This document shows, piece after piece, positions 43,423 to 53,199 of a DNA stretch of 64,000 nucleotides. The notes below the pieces were generated by a model that ran no database searches, was not told where the DNA came from, and was given only the letters and a program-made list of their open reading frames with translations. Origin of the DNA: Candidatus Nitrosocaldaceae archaeon (GTDB lineage Archaea; Thermoproteota; Nitrososphaeria; Nitrososphaerales; Nitrosocaldaceae); contig BPGC01000001.1 in NCBI GenBank assembly GCA_026002835.1, positions 1 through 64,000 on the forward strand, given 5' to 3'. The translations under genes were made by a program, and so were the position numbers. How positions within the stretch are numbered: position 1 is the stretch's first letter; every line of letters begins with the position of its first letter.

Positions 43423-44121
43423 CTACGCATTAGCCATCGCTATAGGCACTATCTTTATTCCGAATGATGGATCTACTTCAAATGCGAAGTTCGATACTCT
43501 TCCTTTGGCTCCTATCAGTTTTACTATCTCCATAGATTTTACATCTCTTCCAGCAATACTTACAGAACTTAATTTTATGTAACAATCACATGCACCTCTT
43601 AATCTAGATGCTATATCGTCTAATAACACTTTAGGATGTATTGTTAGTATTACAGTTTTACCATTAGATACCATATACTTGCATCTAGTTATGAAATCTA
43701 ATATACTCTCATTACTAGAATACATAGTAAGTAACGATAATGAATCTATAGTAATAACATCGAACTTTTCGCTATTTATGCTAATATATTTGCTTAGTAC
43801 AGGCAATAGGAATTTTGATTGCTCTTCAGACCATTTTACACCATATACATATAATGGTAATATAACTAGTTTATTTTGCAGAAAAGGTAAAGCAAAATTA
43901 TATTGTATTGTTTTCATTTTGTTGATATACTGCTTAACGCTATTCTCGCTTATTAATAATATCCTCATACCAGCATTAAGCAATCCATACATAAACTGTG
44001 CAGCTACAACACTTTTACCAGATCCATGATCTCCCTCGATCAATACTAGGGAAGGTACAGGTAAACCTCCTCCAAGTTGTCTATCAACTTCTTCATTACC
44101 TATAGAGATTATATTCTGCAT
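43423..44121 (-). CDS. arlH: Archaellum motor scaffold ArlH
   Basis: A 232-residue RecA/KaiC-like protein that binds ArlI and regulates the motor. Walker A is VLIEGDHGSGKSVVAAQFM near residue 27, Walker B FDVITIDSLSLLTM, and GGGLPVPSLVL precedes the P-loop as in the KaiC family. ArlH binds ATP but has little hydrolysis activity in studied archaea. It stops one base before arlI begins, and lies five bases after arlF. Confidence 0.94.
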   Translation of the reverse strand: MQNIISIGNEEVDRQLGGGLPVPSLVLIEGDHGSGKSVVAAQFMYGLLNAGMRILLISENSVKQYINKMKTIQYNFALPFLQNKLVILPLYVYGVKWSEEQSKFLLPVLSKYISINSEKFDVITIDSLSLLTMYSSNESILDFITRCKYMVSNGKTVILTIHPKVLLDDIASRLRGACDCYIKLSSVSIAGRDVKSMEIVKLIGAKGRVSNFAFEVDPSFGIKIVPIAMANA

Positions 44122-44125
44122 CCTG

Positions 44126-44641
44126 TTATATCACCCTAGCTAAAGAATAAGTGGAGCCATTGTCAGTAGATATGGTTATGATTATTACTCCATTATCGTA
44201 TGGTGTATATGATAGCTTTGCATGTATTATAGCTTGTTCTGTAGGATTTATTATATCTGGATCCAATATATCATTAATTATAGACTTTATTATCCATTTG
44301 TCAGTTGTTAGTACTGTAGAATAACTCAAGTACTCAGTTAATCTAACTTTATTGTTAGACATATTTGCATCGTAAGTTATGATTAGATCAAAGTCATTGT
44401 AATTCCATATCTTAGTAGTTCCATTATTATTTAGTGCTATAGTTACTAAAGTGTCTGTATTAGTAGCATTTATAGATGAGATCGTTATGCTAGTATCCAT
44501 AATGCTTTTATCATTTATCATATTCTTGTTTAATGAATCATAAATTATGACCGAATCATTCATCATACTAAATATACTAAATGATACTGCTAACAAAGAG
44601 ATCATCATTATCGAACCTGATATGACTATACTTAGACCCAT
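44126..44641 (-). CDS. arlF: Archaellum stator protein ArlF
   Basis: A 171-residue protein with one N-terminal helix (about 3-25, GLSIVISGSIMMISLLAVSFSIF) and an outer beta-sandwich domain. In characterised archaea ArlF binds the S-layer and anchors the motor. The N-terminus MGLSIVISGSIMM is like that of known ArlF. Its place after arlG and before arlH matches the crenarchaeal order. The outer domain has IKIWNYN-like strands (GTTKIWNYNDFDLIITYD). Confidence 0.85.
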   Translation of the reverse strand: MGLSIVISGSIMMISLLAVSFSIFSMMNDSVIIYDSLNKNMINDKSIMDTSITISSINATNTDTLVTIALNNNGTTKIWNYNDFDLIITYDANMSNNKVRLTEYLSYSTVLTTDKWIIKSIINDILDPDIINPTEQAIIHAKLSYTPYDNGVIIITISTDNGSTYSLARVI

Positions 44642-44647
44642 AATGCA

Positions 44648-45112
44648 TCACGGTGGTGAGAATAGATACTCTGTATCAGCTCCATTTGGCGTTATGATTT
44701 TTAAAAGATATGTAGTATCGCTTAACGTAGAGTCATAATTTATTATTATCTCTTTGGTATCCATTATGTTCCAGACTGATGTATTACTATATGTCCATGT
44801 GGGAGCAGATCCAGTATTATAAGGTATTCTATTAACTGATTTTATTGGCCCAAAGTAGAGATCTACCTTGTCTAAATCAACAATAGGCTGTTTTCCTATA
44901 TTCTTTACCCATACTTTTATAGTACTTGATGTAGTATTTGTAGCATATACTACCTTTATCTTTGTTAACATATTCTCTTTTTGAGATGCTGTAGTGGATG
45001 AAAATATAGATTCTATTGCTCCTGTTTTGGATATTATTATTCCAGAGAATGCTGCTGCTAGTATTATTGATGATATTAATACTATGCTTTCAGTGAATAT
45101 TGTTGATACCAT
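44648..45112 (-). CDS. arlG: Archaellum stator filament protein ArlG
   Basis: A 154-residue protein with a type-IV-pilin-like N-terminal helix (TESIVLISSIILAAAFSGIII) and an outer beta domain with TIKVWVKNIGKQPIVDLDKVDLYFG, a strand pattern shared with ArlF and archaellins. ArlG forms a short filament capped by ArlF. The order arlG then arlF is as in Crenarchaeota rather than Euryarchaeota. Confidence 0.85.
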   Translation of the reverse strand: MVSTIFTESIVLISSIILAAAFSGIIISKTGAIESIFSSTTASQKENMLTKIKVVYATNTTSSTIKVWVKNIGKQPIVDLDKVDLYFGPIKSVNRIPYNTGSAPTWTYSNTSVWNIMDTKEIIINYDSTLSDTTYLLKIITPNGADTEYLFSPP

Positions 45113-45116
45113 AAGC

Positions 45117-46238
45117 TCACCTCTTCTTATTCTTCTTTGCTTTCTTTTTTCTCTTCAATTTAGCATATATAGCATCTACAGATTCATCCTTTATTCCCAT
45201 TATTGTTGCTAATTTATAAAGCGATTCTATGTATATGTCTGCTGATGTCTTGGATTTGTCTAATGTATCTGCTATATTATACAACAATTCTTCTTGTTCT
45301 TTATTAAGACCTAATATTTTACATTGAGTGCTTAATACCTCATGATAATGTGAACCGAACTTCTCTATAAATTCTCCTACACTATATATTAACTCCATTA
45401 TATTTGCTAATGAAATTTTATCATTATTTATATAAGGTGTTAGATCTAAACCATGCGTTGATATATTTTCTACTATCTCCTTAACTTCTTCACGTCCATT
45501 ATAGTTATTCTGCTTCTCATCTTTTGGTTCTACTGCTTCAACTATCACCTCTTTATTTAAATTAGTATTAGATATCTTATCAAGATGCATCTTATCATCA
45601 TTGATCTTTAATGGAAGAGTAGGATCTGATAGATTCTTTATATCAATAGATTCAAAATACTTACGCATGAAGTTTAATGGATTAGCTATCTCTGTTTGAA
45701 ATGCTTTAAAATCTACTAGCGTAGTCTCAAATGCATTCTTTAACTCATTTACATTATTCTTAAGTTCATCTATCTCGCTTTTAACTCTATTAATTGTATT
45801 TAATGAATCTTCTAATTGTTGTTTTGTATTATTAATATCTTCCAATGTATTGGCTAATTTTTTATCTATCAGTTCTTGAATTATAGTTTCATCTATTTGT
45901 ACATTATTATACTCATCATGCATAGTACTTTCTTCTGTTATACTAGACTCTTCTATATCTTCGCTAACTGTAACTTGGTTACCATCATTTGTTTGTTCTA
46001 TAACTACTGCTTGAGATTTATTAGCATTATTCTTATTACTATTTTTTCTTAATACTCTCAATAATCTTGGTAAGAATAGAGATGATATAGCTCCAGTAGT
46101 TGGTACTACTGTTACTAAAGGATCATAAATATGATCTGGTAAGAATGTATAAACTGAATATAGATAACCAGAAGATGCCACTCCTATTATCGTTGTCTTA
46201 TCAACAAATTTAGAAAAAATTGGAGTGTTTTTGTTCAT
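45117..46238 (-). CDS. Archaellum coiled-coil protein, ArlX/ArlCDE-like
   Basis: A 373-residue protein between archaellin and arlG. It has one or two N-terminal hydrophobic segments (about 12-32 and 38-58), a basic stretch (LLRVLRKNSNKN), a long coiled coil at about 108-180 (TKQQLEDSLNTINRVKSEI, LKNNVNELKNAFETT), a low-complexity linker, and a helical C-terminal domain (LDLTPYINNDKISLANIMEL, FIEKFGSHYHEVL) reminiscent of the ArlD/E domain. Position and membrane-plus-coiled-coil design match crenarchaeal ArlX, which forms a ring around the motor. The last 15 residues are lysine and arginine rich. Possibly a merger of ArlX and ArlD/E roles. Confidence 0.65.
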   Translation of the reverse strand: MNKNTPIFSKFVDKTTIIGVASSGYLYSVYTFLPDHIYDPLVTVVPTTGAISSLFLPRLLRVLRKNSNKNNANKSQAVVIEQTNDGNQVTVSEDIEESSITEESTMHDEYNNVQIDETIIQELIDKKLANTLEDINNTKQQLEDSLNTINRVKSEIDELKNNVNELKNAFETTLVDFKAFQTEIANPLNFMRKYFESIDIKNLSDPTLPLKINDDKMHLDKISNTNLNKEVIVEAVEPKDEKQNNYNGREEVKEIVENISTHGLDLTPYINNDKISLANIMELIYSVGEFIEKFGSHYHEVLSTQCKILGLNKEQEELLYNIADTLDKSKTSADIYIESLYKLATIMGIKDESVDAIYAKLKRKKKAKKNKKR

Positions 46239-46245
46239 ATTACAT

Positions 46246-46917
46246 CTACTCCAAGTCTACTATTGTATCCGTTAGAGTTGGAACCTGTCTCTCTACTGTT
46301 AATACTGCTCCCTTTGCTACTACAATCTCTGCATTTATCTTATCTAATGCTACTGGTTGATCATTGCTATAGAATATTATCGTTAATGCTGCAGTCTCTC
46401 CTGGATCAATTATATCATTTGTATTTCTCTGACTTGACCACCATATGAATGCACAACTCTTATCAGTACTACTCCAATCTTCACATGGACCACCACTTGC
46501 TACTGCAGCAGCCACAGCTACTGTAAAGTTTGAATATGGCTGAGAGCTTAGTGTTCCGTTATATATATTGTCATAACTTACGTTAGTGGCTCCAGTACTT
46601 ATGTATCTTACAGCAGTTAAAGCTTCCTCAACATTAACTGAACCAGCTCCTCCAGATACCTTTATTGGTATTGTTAGAGTCTGTAACTTTGCATTAGATT
46701 GATTACCTACTACTTTTCCAGCAATCTCTAACGCACTACTCGCTTCTTCTAAACCAGATGATATTGTAGTCTTTGCTTGCTGAGTAGTTCCAAAACCTGC
46801 ATTTAATACTACGAATGCTAATGCTGCTGCGACTACTACGAATGCTATCATTACTATTGCTGACTCTATACCAAGAATTCCTCTCTTATTTGCTCTATTT
46901 TGCTGCATCCTTGGCAC
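46246..46917 (-). CDS. arlB: Archaellin
   Basis: The 223-residue filament subunit of the archaellum. The class-III signal peptide ends KRG at 11-13, before ILGIESAIVMIAFVVVAAALA, with glutamate at +5 as expected, to be cut by the prepilin peptidase. The outer domain is beta rich with N-x-S/T glycosylation sites (NVSYDN, NGTLSS, NFTVAV). Only one archaellin gene is present here. It is the first gene of the arlB-to-arlJ operon on the minus strand. Confidence 0.94.
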   Translation of the reverse strand: MPRMQQNRANKRGILGIESAIVMIAFVVVAAALAFVVLNAGFGTTQQAKTTISSGLEEASSALEIAGKVVGNQSNAKLQTLTIPIKVSGGAGSVNVEEALTAVRYISTGATNVSYDNIYNGTLSSQPYSNFTVAVAAAVASGGPCEDWSSTDKSCAFIWWSSQRNTNDIIDPGETAALTIIFYSNDQPVALDKINAEIVVAKGAVLTVERQVPTLTDTIVDLE

Positions 46918-47046
46918 CTACCACTAATTAAATCAGAAAATATGAAAGAGTTAGTATGTAAGATGACTGACAGACTTGCGATATGTCATATTGTTCAGTA
47001 ATTTACACACTCTTATTATTATAAAAAATCTTTGAGATCTTTTTGT

Positions 47047-49485
47047 ATGAGAATATTAGCAACCATTCTAATTGTTATATTACTAATTCAAAATATCAAA
47101 GTCTACGGAGAGGAATTGGAGATAGAGATAACTACACTACCAGAGAGATTGATTAGTAATAGTAATGCAATGGTTGTAATACAATATAGAGATGGTGATC
47201 ATATATTGCCATTTACACCTGAGATAGAGTCTATCTTATCATCAAATAAAACTGTTATTAATATAGATGAATCTTTGAGAATAATAGGGAACAATATAAT
47301 AGCAGATCTAGAATTAATGAATAGTGGAGAAGCTTCCATAACTGTAATACCAAAATCTGGCAAGCCTGTATCAAAAACATTTAAAGTATATGATAGTAGT
47401 AATATTCCATCTAAACTGCTATTAAAAATAGTACCTTCTACATTCTCTTATTTAGGTTCATCTAATGGTTATCTATCTGTTCAATTAGTAAATGCTGACG
47501 GTATTCCAATAAGAGCAGATAAAGATTACAAAATTGAATTGTCATCAAACTCTAATATAGTTTCATTGGATGATGTAATAATAAAAGAAGGAGAATATTA
47601 TGCAATAAAGCGATTTAGTGTTAAAGGATATGGGAATGCCGTTATAACTGCTAAATATAATGACTTGGAATCTAAAGCGAGCATTAGAGTAATAGGACCA
47701 GATAATGATATTAAACTAAAGTTATACATAGCTCCAGAGATCGCTCCTGCAATGAAAGGACAAAGAGTATATGCGTTTGTGCAACTTCAAGATTCTAATG
47801 GCAATCCTATCTTTGCTACTAATGATATGAAGATAGACATTAAAACATTTACAGATGATATAATAACAAATCCTATAACAATTAAAGCTGGAGAAAGTAC
47901 TGGTATAGCAGAGATGATTATAAATACCGATAAATCATGCTCCGAAGTTAATATAGATCTTAGTAGCAGGAATGATTTCACTCCTTGTATAGAGGTATAT
48001 GCTGTAACAAATGGTTTAAAGTCAGAATCTGCATTCTTGGAACTTAGAGAGTATACAACTGATGATTATATACAGATAATAAACAGTATAGAAGATCCAA
48101 AACCTAGGTTAGTTCCAGTATTATTTCCATCTAATATGCCAATAATAGCAGATGGCAAAGAGAAGTTTATTGGAGTAATACAACTAATGAGCAAAGAGAA
48201 TGGACAATTTAATCTAGCAAATACAAAACCCATAGTACCTACTCATAGTATTCCAATATATACTAATAATGAAGAATTGATAGATATCAGAGATATAACT
48301 ATAGAGAAACCTTATTCAACAGCATTGGTTAGAGCAAAGACAGGTTATCTAGCAGGCGATGCAAAGGTTGAATTATTTGGAGATAGATTAGAAGGTTCAA
48401 TTGTTAATATAAAATTGTATGGATCCAAGAATGTTAAGATGGTAGCAGAACCATTGATAGATAACATAATGAAGAATATTAATTTTCCATATCTAATTTA
48501 TTTTATAGACGCAGATGGCGCTGCTGCTTATGCTACTGAAGATCTAAACTTGCTTATATCCATGGATAATGAAATAATATCTATAGAACAGAATAATATA
48601 AAGAGAGGAAGCGAAGGCGTATTACTAAACTCTATAGCATTAGATAGTGGAAATGTCAATATAACATTTGAAGCTATATCTAAAGATCATATACAAGCAA
48701 CGTCTAGCATAACTATATTAGAAAAGAAGGGTAATAAAATAGACCTTAACATACCAGATAAATTGATCAAGAATTCAAAAGGGTTAGGAAGCATACAGAT
48801 ACTTGATGATACTTTACCATTAATTGCAGATAATGATCTTAATGCATATATCTATATATCAGATAACAAATTACTTAACATACCAAAGGTTGTTACTATA
48901 CCACAAGGACGATACTTTGCAGTGTTTCCTCTAGAGACTTTTAATAGTACAGGCACCATGGAGTTAAGAGTATTTATAGACGGTTTTGAACCGTTGAGTA
49001 AAAGTATAGAGATAGTAGAAGATGAGATAAAATTACTTATAGAAAGTGACAGTAAACCTATATTAAATAAGCATATAACTCTAACACTTAAAGCCTTGTA
49101 TAGAGATCAACCATTAAGTAACGCTAATGTTAGATGGGATAATAACAAAGGTTTGCCTATAGAGTATGATATACTTACAGATAATGAAGGTATCGCCAAA
49201 GCCAAATATCTCGTTACAGAAGAAGGAGAGTATAAATTTATAGCTAAAATCAGTTACAAGGGATTAGAAAGAGAGATAGAACTTAAATTAAATACCGAAG
49301 AAATCATCAATACAAGTGATAATACAAACACGATAAACTCTATTGATAATATTAATAGTACAGAGAATGATGTAAATAAGAAACCACAAAAACTTAATCT
49401 GCCAATAAATATTGAATATCTATTAATAATACCAGCTGTTGCCGGTATAGCATTCTCTATTATAAAGAAAAGATCTACTAAATGA
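47047..49485 (+). CDS. Large secreted surface protein with repeated beta domains
   Basis: About 812 residues. Signal peptide at the start (MRILATILIVILLIQN, cut near VYGEE), repeated Ig/invasin-like domains of roughly 100 residues through the body (recurrent themes NGYLSVQLVNADGIPIRAD, VYAFVQLQDSNGNPIFATND and VIQLMSKENG, LIYFIDADGAAAYATEDLN), then a Big-1-like domain near the end (ANVRWDNNKGLPIEYDILTD), a Ser/Asn-rich spacer and a C-terminal membrane helix (YLLIIPAVAGIAFSI) with KKRSTK. ATG 47047 fits the signal peptide; a TTG lies five codons before it. It is divergent from archaellin and may be an S-layer-associated or adhesion protein. Confidence 0.8.
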   Translation: MRILATILIVILLIQNIKVYGEELEIEITTLPERLISNSNAMVVIQYRDGDHILPFTPEIESILSSNKTVINIDESLRIIGNNIIADLELMNSGEASITVIPKSGKPVSKTFKVYDSSNIPSKLLLKIVPSTFSYLGSSNGYLSVQLVNADGIPIRADKDYKIELSSNSNIVSLDDVIIKEGEYYAIKRFSVKGYGNAVITAKYNDLESKASIRVIGPDNDIKLKLYIAPEIAPAMKGQRVYAFVQLQDSNGNPIFATNDMKIDIKTFTDDIITNPITIKAGESTGIAEMIINTDKSCSEVNIDLSSRNDFTPCIEVYAVTNGLKSESAFLELREYTTDDYIQIINSIEDPKPRLVPVLFPSNMPIIADGKEKFIGVIQLMSKENGQFNLANTKPIVPTHSIPIYTNNEELIDIRDITIEKPYSTALVRAKTGYLAGDAKVELFGDRLEGSIVNIKLYGSKNVKMVAEPLIDNIMKNINFPYLIYFIDADGAAAYATEDLNLLISMDNEIISIEQNNIKRGSEGVLLNSIALDSGNVNITFEAISKDHIQATSSITILEKKGNKIDLNIPDKLIKNSKGLGSIQILDDTLPLIADNDLNAYIYISDNKLLNIPKVVTIPQGRYFAVFPLETFNSTGTMELRVFIDGFEPLSKSIEIVEDEIKLLIESDSKPILNKHITLTLKALYRDQPLSNANVRWDNNKGLPIEYDILTDNEGIAKAKYLVTEEGEYKFIAKISYKGLEREIELKLNTEEIINTSDNTNTINSIDNINSTENDVNKKPQKLNLPINIEYLLIIPAVAGIAFSIIKKRSTK

Positions 49486-49523
49486 CTAACAATTTTATAT
49501 AATATAAGGTTATTATCATTATT

Positions 49524-52337
49524 ATGTTTGTAAAACTTGAGCAAGTAATAAATGGTGATGTGTGTTATGATAAATTAACTAGATTGGCATATTCTAGCGA
49601 TGCTAGTGCTTATGAGATCATTCCTAAATGTGTCGTATTGCCAAAAGATGTTGATGATGTCATTAACACTGTAAATTTTGCTAGAGATAACAAAATCCCA
49701 ATAACTGCTAGAGGAGGAGGAAGTGGGTTAGCTGGACAAGCTATAGGTGAAGGCATTATAATAGATTTCAGTAGATATATGAATAGAATATTAAAGATAG
49801 ATAAGGATTATGTTAAGGTTCAGCCTGGTATATACAAAGGATTACTAGATGAGATACTGATAAAATATAATAAATTTATTCCTCCAGATCCGTCAAGTTC
49901 AAATTTTTGCACAATAGGAGGTATGGTAGGAACTAATGCATCTGGTGCTCATACAGTAAAGTATGGTAGTATGATAGATTATGTATTAGAATTAGATGTA
50001 GTATTATCAGATGGCGAACTGATTCACCTAAAACCAATAAAGATTGAAGAATTAGATAATTCTAGAGAGGGCAAAATGGCTGAGTTCTTATTCAAACTAT
50101 TAAAACCTAATCTAGATCTTATTAATAAAAGATTTCCAAAGGTTAGTAAGAACTCTTGTGGGTATAGAATAGATAAGATCATTAATAATGATGTAATAGA
50201 TCTTCCTAAACTATTTGTAGGCTCAGAAGGTACGCTAGGTATAATTACAAGTATAAAATTAAAGATAGTAGATCTTCCTAAAGAAAAAGCTTTAGCATTA
50301 CTAGGTTTCAATAGTACAAAAGAGGCATCATTGTATGTTAAAGATATTATAAAATTGAGACCATCAGCACTAGAGATAATAGATAAGAGTGTAATAGATC
50401 TAGCAAGAATATCAGATGAGGAATTTTCTAAAAAGATAGGAGATGATATCAATGCATTATTATTTATAGAATTCGATGATGATCTATCGAAGCTTGATAA
50501 ACTTAAGAGTGATAATAGGTGTTTGGACTATTCTACTAATAGAGATGAGATAGATAAGATATGGCAGATAAGAAAGAATGCATTAGCATATTCGATGAAG
50601 ATAAGGAAAGGTAGAAAGAAGCCTATAGCATTTATGGAAGACCCAGTTGTAAATGTTAATAAGCTTCATGCTCTAGTAGATAATATAGACAATAATTGCA
50701 AAAAACATTCGTTAGATTATATAGCATATGGTCATGCTGGAGATGGTAATCTGCATATAAGACCATTACTCGAATTACCTAAAGATATTGATATTATGAA
50801 GAAAGTTGCTAATGACATACTAAATGATGTAATAGAGATGGAAGGGAGTGTGTCAGCAGAGCATGGTGATGGACTAGCTAGATCAGAATTCATAAAATAT
50901 GTTTATGGGGAAGAGATATATGCAATATTCAAACAGATAAAAGAGTTCTTAGATCCTAACAATATAATGAATCCTGGCAAGAAGATAATAGATAAGAGTA
51001 TATTCATAGACAATTTAAGATATAAAGATGTTAAGAGAAGTAAAAATGAATTAAACTGGAGTATTAAACAGAGTAAAATCGCTGAAAAGATAACTGGCTA
51101 TGAAAAAGAGTTGGATTATTATGATGAGGTTGAGTTATGTCATGGTTGTGGAGCATGTAGAGAATTAAATTATAAGACTAGAATGTGTCCAGTCTATAAA
51201 GGCTTGAATGTTGAGGAAGCTAGTTGCAGAGGAAGGAATAATGTATTACGATGGTTGGAACGATTAAGCGAACTAGCATATAATTATGATGATAGTTATA
51301 AAGATATAATCTATAAATACTGTATACAATGTAAAACTTGTTTGTATGAATGTCCTTCTAACGTTAATGTTGGTAAGATAATGGCTGAGGCTAGAGCTAG
51401 ATATGTTAAAAGATATGGATTGCCTAAAGGTTATGAATATTTTGTAGATATAGACAAGTTTGCAGAACTAGGATGTAGATTAACACCAATATCTAATATG
51501 CTAATTAACAACAAATTATTCAGAACAGTTATGGAAAAGTTTACAAATATAGATGCTAGAAAACGTTTTCCAAAATTTGCAAAGAAAACATTTAGAGAGT
51601 TGTATGAACCTCATAAGAGTTATGATAATAATGTTATCTTCTTTTATGATACATACATCAATTATAACGATCCATATCTAGGTTTGAGAATAGCAGATAT
51701 ATTAGCAAAGAATGACTATGGTTTGATAATCCCTAAACAGCTATCATCTGGTTTACCAGCATTGCTAGAAGGAGCTATAGATAAAGGCAAAGAGATAGCT
51801 AATTATAATATCGATAATCTGTATGAGTATGCAAAGAATGGTATGCCTATAATAACATTCTCTCCAAGTGCTTCATTAGCATTAAGAATGGAATACCTTA
51901 ATGTAATTGATAATTATAAGAGCAGGTTCATAGCAGATAATACATTTGATATACACGAATTCTTATGCATGCTTTATCAGAAAGGTAAATTGAAAAAGTT
52001 TGATGATATTGATTCTGATATAGGATTGCATTTCCATTGTCATACTCTAGTATTAGGTATTGACAAATATGTTAAAGAATTATTATCATTAATTCCATCT
52101 CTTAGATTTGAGATAATAGAGAAAGGTTGTTGTGGAGTTGGAGGCTCTTACTCATTCATAAAAGGTAACTATGATCTATCTATGAGTATAGGTAGAGAGT
52201 TATTTGATACAGTTGAGAAGAGTGATAAGAAAGTATATACTACTGGCGAATCTTGTAGATTACAGATAGAAGAAGGGTCTAAGAAGGATCTAGATCTAAC
52301 AATAAACCTTATTGCAAGAGCTTATGGCTTAGCATAA
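49524..52337 (+). CDS. FAD-linked 2-hydroxyacid dehydrogenase fused to Fe-S/CCG domain
   Basis: A 937-residue fusion of GlcD-type and GlpC/GlcF-type parts. Residues 1-480: FAD-binding PCMH domain (VINTVNFARDNKIPITARGG, GGMVGTNASGAHTVKYG, GSEGTLGIITSI) and the C-terminal cap (YGHAGDGNLHIRPL, EHGDGLARSEF). Then two 4Fe-4S sites, CHGCGACRE with a later CPV, and YCIQCKTCLYECPSNV. The last part has one intact cysteine-rich domain (KGCCGVGGSYSF) and a second where the usual Cys is replaced (SPSASLALRMEY). Likely substrates are D-lactate, glycolate or D-2-hydroxyglutarate, with electrons passed to quinone or another carrier. Confidence 0.92.
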   Translation: MFVKLEQVINGDVCYDKLTRLAYSSDASAYEIIPKCVVLPKDVDDVINTVNFARDNKIPITARGGGSGLAGQAIGEGIIIDFSRYMNRILKIDKDYVKVQPGIYKGLLDEILIKYNKFIPPDPSSSNFCTIGGMVGTNASGAHTVKYGSMIDYVLELDVVLSDGELIHLKPIKIEELDNSREGKMAEFLFKLLKPNLDLINKRFPKVSKNSCGYRIDKIINNDVIDLPKLFVGSEGTLGIITSIKLKIVDLPKEKALALLGFNSTKEASLYVKDIIKLRPSALEIIDKSVIDLARISDEEFSKKIGDDINALLFIEFDDDLSKLDKLKSDNRCLDYSTNRDEIDKIWQIRKNALAYSMKIRKGRKKPIAFMEDPVVNVNKLHALVDNIDNNCKKHSLDYIAYGHAGDGNLHIRPLLELPKDIDIMKKVANDILNDVIEMEGSVSAEHGDGLARSEFIKYVYGEEIYAIFKQIKEFLDPNNIMNPGKKIIDKSIFIDNLRYKDVKRSKNELNWSIKQSKIAEKITGYEKELDYYDEVELCHGCGACRELNYKTRMCPVYKGLNVEEASCRGRNNVLRWLERLSELAYNYDDSYKDIIYKYCIQCKTCLYECPSNVNVGKIMAEARARYVKRYGLPKGYEYFVDIDKFAELGCRLTPISNMLINNKLFRTVMEKFTNIDARKRFPKFAKKTFRELYEPHKSYDNNVIFFYDTYINYNDPYLGLRIADILAKNDYGLIIPKQLSSGLPALLEGAIDKGKEIANYNIDNLYEYAKNGMPIITFSPSASLALRMEYLNVIDNYKSRFIADNTFDIHEFLCMLYQKGKLKKFDDIDSDIGLHFHCHTLVLGIDKYVKELLSLIPSLRFEIIEKGCCGVGGSYSFIKGNYDLSMSIGRELFDTVEKSDKKVYTTGESCRLQIEEGSKKDLDLTINLIARAYGLA

Positions 52338-52359
52338 GATTCTTATTTAATTACGGCAA

Positions 52360-53136
52360 ATGATAATTATGCTTGATACTAAACTTGATGAAGCATCTCT
52401 AATTATTGCTAAAAGATTGCAGTATCCAGATCTAGATATCAATTATTATCTATCAATACTAGATAATTTCGCTTATGAATTTATGGATAGATTGGATGCT
52501 TTAAAGGTTAAAGAGCATAAAGATGTCATAGATACTCTAAACTATTATCTATTTGAAGAAGAAGGGTTTAAAGGTAATTCTATAGACTATTACAATCCAT
52601 CTAACAATTATCTTAATGATGTTATAGATAATAGAGAAGGCATACCGATAACATTATCAATTATATATATTGAAGTAGGAAGGAGAGCTGGTTTAGATAT
52701 AAAAGGGATAAACTTTCCTGGACATTTTATTGTTAGATACCAAGATCTGCTTATAGATCCATTTAACAAAGGAATGTTGTTATATAAAGATGATCTTTGC
52801 CAATTACTATACCAGATCTATGAAGATAGGATAGGGTTTGATGAGAGTTTCTTGCAACCCATTGGTAATGATATCATAATTGCTAGATTACTAAGGAATC
52901 TTATCCATAGTTATCTAGATTCATACGATTATGATAAAGCTTTAACAGCATCCAACATATTATTATCTATACATGATGATGCAGAAGCATTTAGGGATCG
53001 AGGTTTAGTATTATACTATAAAGGAGATTACTCTAATGCATTACAAGATCTTTTAAGATATTTAGAGATGGAACCAGAAGCTTATGATATGCCAGATATA
53101 ATGCAGATTATATTAGATATGAGTGATATTGAATGA
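52360..53136 (+). CDS. SirB1/transglutaminase-like protein with TPR tail
   Basis: A 258-residue protein. The SirB1 core includes YYNPSNNYLNDVIDNREGIPITLSIIYIEVGRRAGLDI (split over residues 77-114) and GINFPGHFIVRYQ with the histidine kept. The usual catalytic Cys position reads as part of PITLSIIY, so enzyme activity is doubtful. The C-terminal 60 residues look like TPR helices (ALTASNILLSIHDDAEAFRDRG, DYSNALQDLLRYLEME). Such proteins are widespread but poorly understood. ATG at 52360 or 52369. Confidence 0.75.
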   Translation: MIIMLDTKLDEASLIIAKRLQYPDLDINYYLSILDNFAYEFMDRLDALKVKEHKDVIDTLNYYLFEEEGFKGNSIDYYNPSNNYLNDVIDNREGIPITLSIIYIEVGRRAGLDIKGINFPGHFIVRYQDLLIDPFNKGMLLYKDDLCQLLYQIYEDRIGFDESFLQPIGNDIIIARLLRNLIHSYLDSYDYDKALTASNILLSIHDDAEAFRDRGLVLYYKGDYSNALQDLLRYLEMEPEAYDMPDIMQIILDMSDIE

Positions 53137-53199
53137 TTATTTATCTGATACTTTCTTTAATGGCAGTTATAATTCACATCTGAGCCTATAATGATTGCG

